A DNA stretch of 6,344 bases, taken from the NCBI GenBank assembly GCA_019912505.1, contig JAIOIM010000312.1, positions 1 to 6,344 on the forward strand, written 5' to 3'. Positions 1 to 6,344 of the stretch are shown here, piece after piece; within the stretch, counting starts at the first letter, position 1; every line of letters begins with the position of its first letter. This DNA comes from Ignavibacteriaceae bacterium. Its GTDB lineage: Bacteria > Bacteroidota > Ignavibacteria > Ignavibacteriales > Ignavibacteriaceae. A model generated the notes under the pieces. That model was not told the DNA's origin. It searched no databases and saw only the letters and a program-made list of their open reading frames with translations. The position numbers and the translations under genes were made by a program.

Positions 1-10
1 GTATATTAAT

Positions 11-16
11 AAAGGA
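11..16 (+). promoter_or_regulatory. Ribosome binding site of the oligopeptidase B gene
   Basis: The purine run AAAGGA lies 8 bases before the ATG at 25 and is a reasonable Shine-Dalgarno match. It supports 25 as a genuine start, giving a protein with an N-terminal signal sequence. Only 24 bases of upstream sequence are present, so the promoter cannot be judged. Confidence 0.6.
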
Positions 17-24
17 TTTACAAA

Positions 25-2163
25 ATGTCTTATCGTTTGGCGTTATTTACAAAATTTGTTTTATTATCAATGTTAATTGTATTCGGCACTATTGAAATTT
101 TTAGTCAGGAAAAGGATAGTATGATGAAACCCCCTGTGGCAAAACGAATCGAAAAAAAGTTAACAATTCATAATGATACTCGAATAGATAACTACTTCTG
201 GCTTAATCAGCGCGAAGACCCAGAAGTAATATCTTACCTCGAAGCGGAAAACGAGTACACAAAAAAAATACTCGCGCATACAGAAAAGCTTCAGGAAAAA
301 TTATATAATGAAATGATTGCCCGTATAAAACAGGACGATCAATCGGTACCTTACAAAGATAACGGCTATTATTATTACAGTCGTTATGAAGAAGGAAAAG
401 AATACCCGATATACTGTAGAAAAAAAGAATCGCTTAATGCGCCCGAAGAAATTATGCTGAATGTAAACGAGATGGCAGAAGGTCACGCTTATTACCAGGT
501 ATCGGGCTTATCGGTTAGCCCTGACAATACTTTTCTTGCGTTCGGTGTAGATACGTTAAGCCGCCGAAAATACGATTTGATGGTTAAGGATTTAAGAACA
601 AATAAAGTCCTTGCCGATCTTATTCCAAATACAACCGGAAGTGCCGCATGGGCAGATGACAACAAAACAATCTTTTATACAACCAAAGATGATGCGTTGC
701 GTCCATTCAAAAATTTTAGGCATTCACTCGGCGCGAAGGTAGATGATGCTAAACTTATTTTTCACGAATCGGATGACACTTATAATACTTTTGTGTACCG
801 CTCAAAATCTGGCAAATATATTTTATTAGGCTCAACGAGTACACTTACTACGGAGTACCGCTTTCTAAAAAGCGATAACCCGAATGGCGAGTTTACAATG
901 TTTTACCCCCGTGAAAAGGGACTTGAATATTACATCGATCATTTTGAAAATAATTTTTACATCCGTACAAATTTAGATGCGCTTAACTTCAAACTTATGA
1001 AAACGGATGTGAACAAAACTTCAAAAGAAAACTGGTATGAGGTAATACCTCACCGCAGTGATGTTCTGTTAGAAGGATTTGAAATATTTAAAGATTATCT
1101 GGTTGTTGAGGAAAGAGCAAAAGGATTAACACAACTGCGTATGATTGATTGGAAAACTAACAGTGAAAGTTATGTCGATTTCGGCGAGGACACATACTCT
1201 GCATATATTTCTACAAATAAAGATTTTGATTCTCAAGTTTTACGATTTGGTTATTCATCGTTAACTACCCCCTCCTCTACATACGATTTTAATATGAAAA
1301 CAAATGAGAAAACCCTTTTGAAACGTGAGGAAGTTCTTGGCGGGTTTGATCCCGACAATTATCAATCGGAAAGAATTTATGCAACTGCACCCGATGGAGT
1401 AGAAGTTCCTATCTCGATTGTTTATCGCAAGGGAATTATAAAAGATGGCAACAATCCTCTGCTGCTGTACGGTTATGGTTCTTACGGAATAAGTACCGAT
1501 GCATCTTTCAGTTCTGTCCGATTAAGTTTACTTGACCGCGGTTTTGTATATGCAATTGCGCATGTGCGGGGCGGACAAGAAATGGGGCGTTCCTGGTACG
1601 AAGACGGAAAGTTTTTCAAAAAGAAAAATACTTTTACTGATTTTATAGCCTGCGGTGAAAAATTAGTAAGCGCAAAATTTACAAATAAAGATAAACTGTT
1701 TGCTTACGGCGGCAGTGCTGGCGGCTTGTTGATGGGTGCTGTAATTAATTTGCGCCCCGATTTATTTAAAGGCGTTGTTGCAGCCGTACCTTTTGTGGAT
1801 GTTGTTACAACCATGCTTGATGAATCGATTCCACTCACAACAGGCGAATACGATGAGTGGGGAAATCCGAATCAAAAAGATTATTATGAGTATATGCTCT
1901 CTTATTCCCCGTATGATAATGTTGAAGCAAAAGATTATACCAACTTGCTTGTAACTACCGGTCTGCATGATTCGCAGGTTCAATACTGGGAGCCTGCAAA
2001 ATGGGTGGCAAAATTACGTTACTTAAAAACAGATAACAATATGCTGCTGCTAAAAATAAATATGGAGGCAGGACATGGCGGCGCATCCGGAAGATTTAAA
2101 CGAATAAATGAAGTAGCTCTTCAATATACGTTTTTCTTAAATTTGTTAAACATAACCGAATAA
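25..2163 (+). CDS. ptrB: Oligopeptidase B (S9A prolyl oligopeptidase family), apparently exported
   Basis: This is a serine peptidase of family S9A. Oligopeptidase B enzymes cleave short peptides after Arg or Lys. Residues about 1-28 (Arg4 and Lys10, then a hydrophobic stretch to Phe26) look like a signal peptide or anchor with no lipobox Cys. Residues about 36-430 match the seven-bladed beta-propeller that restricts access to the active site, and about 480-705 form the alpha/beta hydrolase domain. The predicted triad is Ser564 (GGSAGG), Asp649 (GLHDSQV) and His684 (AGHGG). HVRGG at 513-517 and TGEYDEWGNP at 606-615 are typical of oligopeptidase B rather than true prolyl oligopeptidase, and the acidic residues of the latter lie where the family binds the basic P1 side chain. 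At 712 residues it exceeds the roughly 690 usual for the cytosolic enterobacterial enzymes by about the length of the signal. No frameshift is visible. The family call is firm; the location is inferred. Confidence 0.93.
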   Translation: MSYRLALFTKFVLLSMLIVFGTIEIFSQEKDSMMKPPVAKRIEKKLTIHNDTRIDNYFWLNQREDPEVISYLEAENEYTKKILAHTEKLQEKLYNEMIARIKQDDQSVPYKDNGYYYYSRYEEGKEYPIYCRKKESLNAPEEIMLNVNEMAEGHAYYQVSGLSVSPDNTFLAFGVDTLSRRKYDLMVKDLRTNKVLADLIPNTTGSAAWADDNKTIFYTTKDDALRPFKNFRHSLGAKVDDAKLIFHESDDTYNTFVYRSKSGKYILLGSTSTLTTEYRFLKSDNPNGEFTMFYPREKGLEYYIDHFENNFYIRTNLDALNFKLMKTDVNKTSKENWYEVIPHRSDVLLEGFEIFKDYLVVEERAKGLTQLRMIDWKTNSESYVDFGEDTYSAYISTNKDFDSQVLRFGYSSLTTPSSTYDFNMKTNEKTLLKREEVLGGFDPDNYQSERIYATAPDGVEVPISIVYRKGIIKDGNNPLLLYGYGSYGISTDASFSSVRLSLLDRGFVYAIAHVRGGQEMGRSWYEDGKFFKKKNTFTDFIACGEKLVSAKFTNKDKLFAYGGSAGGLLMGAVINLRPDLFKGVVAAVPFVDVVTTMLDESIPLTTGEYDEWGNPNQKDYYEYMLSYSPYDNVEAKDYTNLLVTTGLHDSQVQYWEPAKWVAKLRYLKTDNNMLLLKINMEAGHGGASGRFKRINEVALQYTFFLNLLNITE
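111..116 (+). promoter_or_regulatory. Possible internal ribosome binding site for a signal-less start
   Basis: A second AAAGGA inside the oligopeptidase B gene lies 4 bases before an in-frame ATG at 121 (Met33) and 7 bases before another at 124 (Met34). Starting there would remove the hydrophobic N-terminus and leave about 680 residues, the usual size of a cytosolic oligopeptidase B. The motif also simply encodes part of a Gln-Glu-Lys-Asp stretch, so it may be coincidental. Confidence 0.3.
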
Positions 2164-2175
2164 ATTAATTTTTTG

Positions 2176-2200
2176 TTGGGCGAAGAACCGCTTCGCCCAA
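2176..2200 (+). terminator. Hairpin after oligopeptidase B, possible terminator without U-tract
   Basis: TTGGGCGAAG (2176-2185) pairs perfectly with CTTCGCCCAA (2191-2200) around a 5-base loop, giving a 10-bp GC-rich stem 12 bases after the stop codon. The downstream sequence TCTGATAAAT is not T-rich, and the opposite strand has no T-run either (the T-run at 2169-2174 lies on the wrong side). It could be a non-canonical terminator or an mRNA 3'-end stabilising stem between the two plus-strand genes. Confidence 0.5.
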
Positions 2201-2280
2201 TCTGATAAATATATTAAGCCGAAAAGGTTTGAATATTTTTGCTTGCCCGGTGTATCTTTCTTGAATAAACTATTATATGA

Positions 2281-2285
2281 AAGGA
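2281..2285 (+). promoter_or_regulatory. Ribosome binding site deciding the start of the alpha/beta hydrolase
   Basis: AAGGA lies 5 bases before the ATG at 2291. This start makes the protein begin with a textbook signal peptide. The in-frame ATG at 2243 would put 16 extra residues ahead of the signal and has no comparable purine run before it. The 2201-2280 stretch shows no convincing promoter. Confidence 0.65.
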
Positions 2286-2290
2286 ATTTT

Positions 2291-4027
2291 ATGAACCGAT
2301 TATTCAAAATTATTATTTCGCTTTCTCTTTTTACCATCTTTTTTACTTCTTTTATTAGCGCACAAACGAATGAATTTGAAGGCACTTGGAATGGAATGGT
2401 AGATGTTGGGGTTGTACTCCCCGTGGTCGTTCACATTAAAAGTATCAATGGAAAATTAGCTGCAACATTAGACAGCCCCGACCAAAATGCATACGACATT
2501 CCGGTAACAGAAATAACAACTTTAGGAAAAAAAATCACCGTCTCTGTAGCGTCTATCGGAGCAAAATTCGAGGGAGAACTTTCGGACGATGGCAAAAATA
2601 TTAGCGGCACGTTTACACAGGGGGGCGGAAATATTCCGCTTGAACTTCTGAAAACCGAAACCGATGAAAAACCAAAAACAGAAACAGTTTATAAAAGCCT
2701 CTGGCAGGGAGTGTTGTCTATCTCAGGAATGGAACTGCGGCTTGTGTTCAAAATTTATGAGGCTGAAGGCACTTTAAAAGTTCACCTCGATAGCCCCGAT
2801 CAGGGCGCAAAAAATATTGCTGGCATAGTTGACTACTTTAACCAGGATTCAGTAAAGTTTTCTTTTGAAGCAATCAAGGGATGGTATGCCGGAAATTTTT
2901 CAGATGAAACACATCTTGTGGGAACCTGGTACCAGGGACCCTCCGAGCTAAAATTAAACCTTGAAAAAACAGAAAAAGAAATTGTGGTAAACCGTCCGCA
3001 AGAACCTAAACCACCATATCCATACAAGGAAGAAGAAGTAACATTCAAAAATGAAAAAGCGGATATAACACTTGCCGGCACGCTTACAGTTCCTGAAGGA
3101 GATGAACCATTTACTGCGGTTGTAATGGTAACCGGTTCAGGTCCACAAGACAGAGATGAAAATATTTTCGATCACAAGCTCTTCAAAGTTATTGCAGATT
3201 ACCTTACCCGCAGCAATATTGCTGTACTTAGGTTTGATGATAGAGGTGTTGGAAAATCGGAGGGAGATTTTTCCAAAGCAATTTCAACCGACTTTGTAAG
3301 CGATGCCGTATCGGCAGTTGAATATTTGTCGAACAGAAACGACATTAATTCTGCTAAAATTGGGATGATGGGACACAGCGAAGGCGGAATGATAGCACCA
3401 ATGGCGGCAAATGAATCTAATAAAATAAGCTATATTGTTTTACTTGCAGGACCAGGAACAACCGGCGAACAAATTTTAATTGACCAGTCGCGATTAATAT
3501 TAAAAGCCGCCGGTACAAGCGATAGTTACCTTGATAAGCAAGATATTATTCTGCCGAAAATTTACTCGATAGTGAAGTCTGAAAAAAATGACAGCATTGC
3601 AACCGAAAAAATAGCGGCTCTCTATGATGAATTTTATGCTCAACTGACGGATGAAGAAAAATCTGAAATGGGGATGGACTTGCAGAGTATAAAAAAACAA
3701 ATACCAATGATTCTTAGTCCCTGGTTCCGTTATTTTATTGCTTACGATCCTGTTCCGGCTTTAAGTAAATTAAAGATCCCGGTACTTGCCCTCAATGGCA
3801 GCAAGGATTTACAGGTTCCGGCAGATGCAAATTTAGCTGGAATTGAATCGGCTCTTAAATCTTCGGGAAATAGAGATTTTAAAATTGTAAAACTTGATGG
3901 ATTAAATCATTTGTTTCAGACTGCCGAACTTGGCACACCTTCCGAGTATGGAAAAATTGAAGAAACATTTTCGCCGAAAGCATTGGAGATTATAAAAGAC
4001 TGGATTCTTTCAGTTACATCTCGCTAA
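2291..4027 (+). CDS. Secreted alpha/beta hydrolase with duplicated N-terminal beta-domain
   Basis: The product is a predicted exported esterase- or aminopeptidase-like hydrolase of 578 residues with unknown substrate. Residues 1-24 form a signal peptide (Asn-Arg, hydrophobic core, likely cleavage after Ser-Ala24). Two related, probably beta-rich repeats follow at 29-123 and 134-228, then a proline-rich linker (235-246). The alpha/beta hydrolase domain runs from about 250 to the end. TGSGPQDRD (281-289) probably shapes the oxyanion hole and RFDDRGVGKS (314-323) is typical of the S33/Hydrolase_4-type fold. The predicted triad is Ser363 (GHSEGG), Asp506 (GSKDLQVP) and His540 (GLNHLF). Residues about 395-490 look helical and probably form a lid over the active site. 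The gene starts 127 bases after the oligopeptidase B gene on the same strand with a hairpin between, so co-transcription is uncertain. Similar proteins are usually annotated only as alpha/beta hydrolases. The fold and triad are well supported; the substrate is not. Confidence 0.9.
   Translation: MNRLFKIIISLSLFTIFFTSFISAQTNEFEGTWNGMVDVGVVLPVVVHIKSINGKLAATLDSPDQNAYDIPVTEITTLGKKITVSVASIGAKFEGELSDDGKNISGTFTQGGGNIPLELLKTETDEKPKTETVYKSLWQGVLSISGMELRLVFKIYEAEGTLKVHLDSPDQGAKNIAGIVDYFNQDSVKFSFEAIKGWYAGNFSDETHLVGTWYQGPSELKLNLEKTEKEIVVNRPQEPKPPYPYKEEEVTFKNEKADITLAGTLTVPEGDEPFTAVVMVTGSGPQDRDENIFDHKLFKVIADYLTRSNIAVLRFDDRGVGKSEGDFSKAISTDFVSDAVSAVEYLSNRNDINSAKIGMMGHSEGGMIAPMAANESNKISYIVLLAGPGTTGEQILIDQSRLILKAAGTSDSYLDKQDIILPKIYSIVKSEKNDSIATEKIAALYDEFYAQLTDEEKSEMGMDLQSIKKQIPMILSPWFRYFIAYDPVPALSKLKIPVLALNGSKDLQVPADANLAGIESALKSSGNRDFKIVKLDGLNHLFQTAELGTPSEYGKIEETFSPKALEIIKDWILSVTSR
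2375..2974 (+). repeat. Tandem intragenic duplication of a roughly 95-residue domain
   Basis: Residues 29-123 and 134-228 of the alpha/beta hydrolase share ordered landmarks at a period of 105-106 residues: W33/W138, LDSPDQ at 60-65 and 166-171, GTFTQGG at 106-112 and GTWYQGP at 211-217, and LLKTE at 119-123 and LEKTE at 224-228. A short charged linker (124-133) separates the copies. The copies have diverged strongly apart from these landmarks, so the duplication is old. The alternating hydrophobic pattern and the GTW-type strand starts suggest a small beta-barrel or lipocalin-like fold, which is inference. Confidence 0.8.
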
Positions 4028-4148
4028 ATAAATATTTGTTTTGCGTGTGAAGTTATAAATTCTCCGAGCAAATTAAGTGTGTTGGTTTTATTGAACTATG
4101 GGAGCAGGATGTAATCCTTTTAATAATGGGCAGCAATCTTTTAAAAAC

Positions 4149-4186
4149 AAAAACCCCCGGAGATACTTTTATCATCGGGGGTTTTT
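4149..4186. terminator. Bidirectional rho-independent terminator between convergent genes
   Basis: AAAAACCCCCG (4149-4159) pairs with CGGGGGTTTTT (4176-4186) in an 11-bp stem. A few inner pairs (4162-4164 with 4171-4173) close a 6-base loop. On the plus strand the stem runs into six T at 4182-4187, ending the alpha/beta hydrolase transcript. On the minus strand it is followed by TTTTTGTTTTT, ending the ppiD transcript 20 bases after the stop codon. It is well formed for both directions. The rest of the 4028-4205 gap shows no gene. Confidence 0.92.
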
Positions 4187-4205
4187 TGTAAAACAGAAAA
4201 ATGGT

Positions 4206-6284
4206 TTAATCGAAATTACGATTATCTTTTATTGTAGCTTCTTCTTTTAATTTGGCAAGCCATTGGCTGAAATAAGCATTTCTTTTTTCCTGCATCAGTT
4301 GATCTCTCATCGTATTTCTTTGAATTGCGTAAGCAGAAGAATCAAAGTCTGATCTCTCAATTACATCAATAAGATAATAACCCCGGAAACCCTTAACAGG
4401 TTGCGAAACAGTTTTCAACTTAATGTTTAATGCTGTTTCGATAAAAGCATAATCTCTTCCGACAGTGGGAACAGAGCCGCCCGGTGTAAAATTACCCGTA
4501 GCTTGTACTTTTATTTTTGAATCAACCGAAGTAACTTTATTTAAGTCGCCATTTATTTTTGCACGCAGCCCATCAGCCGCCTTAAGAGCTTTTTCAAATT
4601 TTTTCTCCCTTATAACCTGCGGCTTAATTTGCGCTTTCACTTCATCAAAGGGTCTGGCACCCTCTTTGGTTACTTCACTAATTTTTGCAACAACAAAGCC
4701 GGTGGGAATTCTAAACACAGGGCTAACATCATCCAAATCATTATCGAAAGCCCATGTTACCAAACGTTTGTTTACGCCAAGGTTTGGAATTGAATATGCC
4801 TTAGCGTTAAACGGCATTGTTTCTTTAACAGTATACTGCATAAGCTCGGCTTCTTTTTCAAAGCTGTTTTTATTTGCGAGATAAGTAAAATCATTAGCGT
4901 TGTTCTGAACTAAATCTTTCGTCGTGGCGGAAGTTTCAATTGGAATAACAATTTTTTCAACCACATATTTTTTGTCGGTGCGTGCAACTACTTTTATGAT
5001 ATGATAACCGTAGTTTGTTTTTATAGGCTTTTGAACCTCGCCAACTTTTCCGCTGAAACATGCTTTTTCAAATTCTGGAACCATTGCGCCTTTGCTGAAC
5101 CAGCCGAGATCGCCACCTTTTTTACCGCTGCCGGGGTCTTGCGATAGCTGCATTGCAAGTGTCGCAAAATCGGCACCGCCTACAAGCTGCTGGTAAACTT
5201 TATTAGCTTCCTCAAGATTTTTTTCATCGCTGCCGAATTGATTTATCAATATATGTGAGGCTCTTACAACCGGCTCTTTTGAAGTTACAACATCGGCAAG
5301 TTTATAAAGGACGTATCCTTCCTGAGTAGCCTCAGGCTCCAATAGCTGACCTTTTTGTGTGCTAGAAATTTTGTTTGCAATCGATTCGGGGAAAGCATTT
5401 ACAGCAAGCGTATCTTTTGAATAAGGGGCTGAAGAATATATCTCAACAGTTGATTTGAAACTTAACGTATCTTGTTTAAAGCTTTCTGTAATGTTGTTAA
5501 CCATTTTTTTTGCAGTCAAACTATCCTCTTCAGAAGGCAAGGTGTTAAAAAGAACAAAGTTTAATTTGCGCTGCCCTTCAACTTTATACTTATCCAAATT
5601 TTCGTTGTAATAATTTTTCAAATCTTCATCAGTTACATTAAACAACGAATCAGGATATTGATTAACATCAACAAGAGCATAATTTGCGTTTATCGTAATA
5701 TTCTGATCGATGAATTTGTTTTTTATTTCCTGTTCGCTCAAAGTTACGGAGGCAAGGAGCATACTTTGAAGTTTTTCGCTAAGTCTTGTCTGACGAACAT
5801 ACTCTTCTGCTTGAAGCAATGCTTCCCTATTTTTTGAATCAAATAATGCAGACTCGTACATCTGGCGGTTAAACGCGCCTGTGGAATCGATAAAATTTTG
5901 TTTTAGAAATTGGGGAGGATTTTCGCCAAGTATAGCATCTTTTATTTCTTCATCGCTTACCGAAATCTCATACTGCTCCATTTTCTTTGCTATAAGCTTT
6001 TGTGTAACAAGCGCATCCCAAACCTGTTCGCGCAGTTGTTCCATCTGCTCTTCATCCAAATCTTTACCAGTTTGCTTTTTCTGCGATTCTACCTGCTGAT
6101 TAAGAAGTTCAGCATACTCGTTATAGGTTACTTCCTCGCCGTTTACGGAACCTATTGAATTAGTTCTTCCGCCCAAAGCTTCTAACACGTTCGAATCGGA
6201 AATAACCATAAAAAGGACAAACAACGCACCAACGCTTATAATAAATGCCGGGGCTAAACTTCTCATCTTGGCCATCATAGCCAT
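4206..6284 (-). CDS. ppiD: PpiD/SurA-like membrane-anchored peptidylprolyl isomerase
   Basis: This is a foldase of the PpiD type, which assists newly exported proteins leaving the Sec channel on the outer face of the inner membrane. The 692-residue product has a short N-terminal tail with Lys6 and Arg8, one membrane segment (about 11-28) and no cleavage site, so it is probably a single-pass anchor. Residues about 40-190 are a SurA_N-like helical chaperone region (INGEEVTYNEY-type start). The parvulin domain spans about 340-433, with ASHIL around His344, GGDLGWF (390-396), Met401, Phe405 and YGYH ending in His428, so the canonical catalytic positions are kept. A degenerate second parvulin-like segment (about 515-590, SPVFRIPTGFVVAKI) and a charged helical tail follow. 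Overall length and order fit PpiD (E. coli about 620). It lies convergent to the two hydrolase genes and shares only a terminator with them. The ATG at 6284 is favoured by its ribosome binding site; ATGs at Met3, Met4 and Met7 are alternatives. Confidence 0.92.
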   Translation of the reverse strand: MAMMAKMRSLAPAFIISVGALFVLFMVISDSNVLEALGGRTNSIGSVNGEEVTYNEYAELLNQQVESQKKQTGKDLDEEQMEQLREQVWDALVTQKLIAKKMEQYEISVSDEEIKDAILGENPPQFLKQNFIDSTGAFNRQMYESALFDSKNREALLQAEEYVRQTRLSEKLQSMLLASVTLSEQEIKNKFIDQNITINANYALVDVNQYPDSLFNVTDEDLKNYYNENLDKYKVEGQRKLNFVLFNTLPSEEDSLTAKKMVNNITESFKQDTLSFKSTVEIYSSAPYSKDTLAVNAFPESIANKISSTQKGQLLEPEATQEGYVLYKLADVVTSKEPVVRASHILINQFGSDEKNLEEANKVYQQLVGGADFATLAMQLSQDPGSGKKGGDLGWFSKGAMVPEFEKACFSGKVGEVQKPIKTNYGYHIIKVVARTDKKYVVEKIVIPIETSATTKDLVQNNANDFTYLANKNSFEKEAELMQYTVKETMPFNAKAYSIPNLGVNKRLVTWAFDNDLDDVSPVFRIPTGFVVAKISEVTKEGARPFDEVKAQIKPQVIREKKFEKALKAADGLRAKINGDLNKVTSVDSKIKVQATGNFTPGGSVPTVGRDYAFIETALNIKLKTVSQPVKGFRGYYLIDVIERSDFDSSAYAIQRNTMRDQLMQEKRNAYFSQWLAKLKEEATIKDNRNFD

Positions 6285-6293
6285 AATTTACTA

Positions 6294-6300
6294 CTCTCCA
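6294..6300 (-). promoter_or_regulatory. Ribosome binding site of ppiD
   Basis: Read on the minus strand, TGGAGAG ends 9 bases before the ATG at 6284. This is a strong Shine-Dalgarno match and favours the first Met of the MAMMAKM start over the later ones. Confidence 0.7.
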
Positions 6301-6304
6301 GATA

Positions 6305-6340
6305 ATGTGTCAAAAATTAAAGAGATAAAAATAGACACAT
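6305..6340. promoter_or_regulatory. Inverted repeat upstream of ppiD, possible operator
   Basis: ATGTGTC (6305-6311) and GACACAT (6334-6340) form a perfect 7-bp inverted repeat with a 22-base AT-rich spacer, starting 21 bases upstream of the ppiD start. The arms are 29 bases apart centre to centre, close to but not exactly three helical turns. The proximal arm overlaps a TTGACA hexamer on the minus strand (6308-6313). It does not match CIRCE. A regulator site is possible, but chance in an AT-rich leader is not excluded. Confidence 0.3.
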
Positions 6341-6344
6341 ACAC

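Noticed and set aside
2239..2280. Possible promoter before the alpha/beta hydrolase (TTGCTT, then AT-rich TATTATAT)
   Set aside because: The hexamers match the consensus poorly or are wrongly spaced, and the region is AT-rich throughout, so a promoter cannot be supported.
2243..2290. Upstream ATG extending the alpha/beta hydrolase by 16 residues
   Set aside because: It would put 16 residues in front of a clear signal peptide and lacks a ribosome binding site, whereas AAGGA sits correctly before the ATG at 2291.
2146..2385. Minus-strand open frame across the gap between the two hydrolase genes
   Set aside because: It overlaps the end of oligopeptidase B and the signal peptide of the next gene and includes the hairpin. 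Its translation resembles no known protein and it has no supporting context.
4106..4118. Short palindrome AGGAT-GTA-ATCCT followed by a few T
   Set aside because: Arms of 5 bp and a 3-base loop are weak and common by chance; the strong terminator 30 bases on already explains transcript ending.
4098..4205. Small open frame starting MGAGCNPF in the convergent gap
   Set aside because: It reads straight through the terminator stem into antisense ppiD, has no ribosome binding site and no plausible product.
4465..4884. Plus-strand open frame of 139 codons inside ppiD
   Set aside because: It lies wholly antisense to a well-supported foldase gene, has biased low-information composition, no ribosome binding site and no recognisable domain.
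6285..6313. TTGACA hexamer (minus strand) with TAAATT 17 bases downstream as a ppiD promoter
   Set aside because: The -10 candidate abuts the start codon and would place the transcript start after the ribosome binding site, which contradicts the strong TGGAGAG there.

Overview
The window is a compact, AT-rich piece of bacterial chromosome with three complete protein genes, all predicted to act in or at the cell envelope. No RNA gene, insertion sequence, CRISPR array or phage-like gene is visible. Protein style suggests the Bacteroidota/Chlorobi/Ignavibacteria group: an exported S9 peptidase, an alpha/beta hydrolase with added beta-domains, and a PpiD-type foldase of about 690 residues. A purine-rich Shine-Dalgarno-like motif precedes each start, which fits Ignavibacteria/Chlorobi better than classical Bacteroidetes. 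This assignment is inference from sequence style only.

Layout: bases 25-2163 (+) encode an oligopeptidase B-type serine peptidase with an N-terminal signal or anchor sequence. A perfect 10-bp hairpin lacking a U-tract follows 12 bases after its stop. Bases 2291-4027 (+) encode a secreted alpha/beta hydrolase whose N-terminal half is a tandem duplication of a roughly 95-residue, probably beta-rich domain. Bases 4028-4205 form a convergent gap holding a strong bidirectional terminator. Bases 4206-6284 (-) encode a PpiD/SurA-like membrane-anchored peptidylprolyl isomerase. Its 60-base upstream edge carries a good ribosome binding site and a 7-bp inverted repeat with a 22-base spacer.

Functionally, the two plus-strand genes look like exported hydrolases (basic-residue peptide cleavage, and ester or amide hydrolysis of unknown substrate). 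The opposing gene is a general envelope folding factor. Nothing ties the three into a dedicated system, and I see no strong candidate for an undescribed one. The points most worth checking are a possible second translation start giving a signal-less oligopeptidase B, the duplicated domain of the hydrolase, and the inverted repeat upstream of ppiD.
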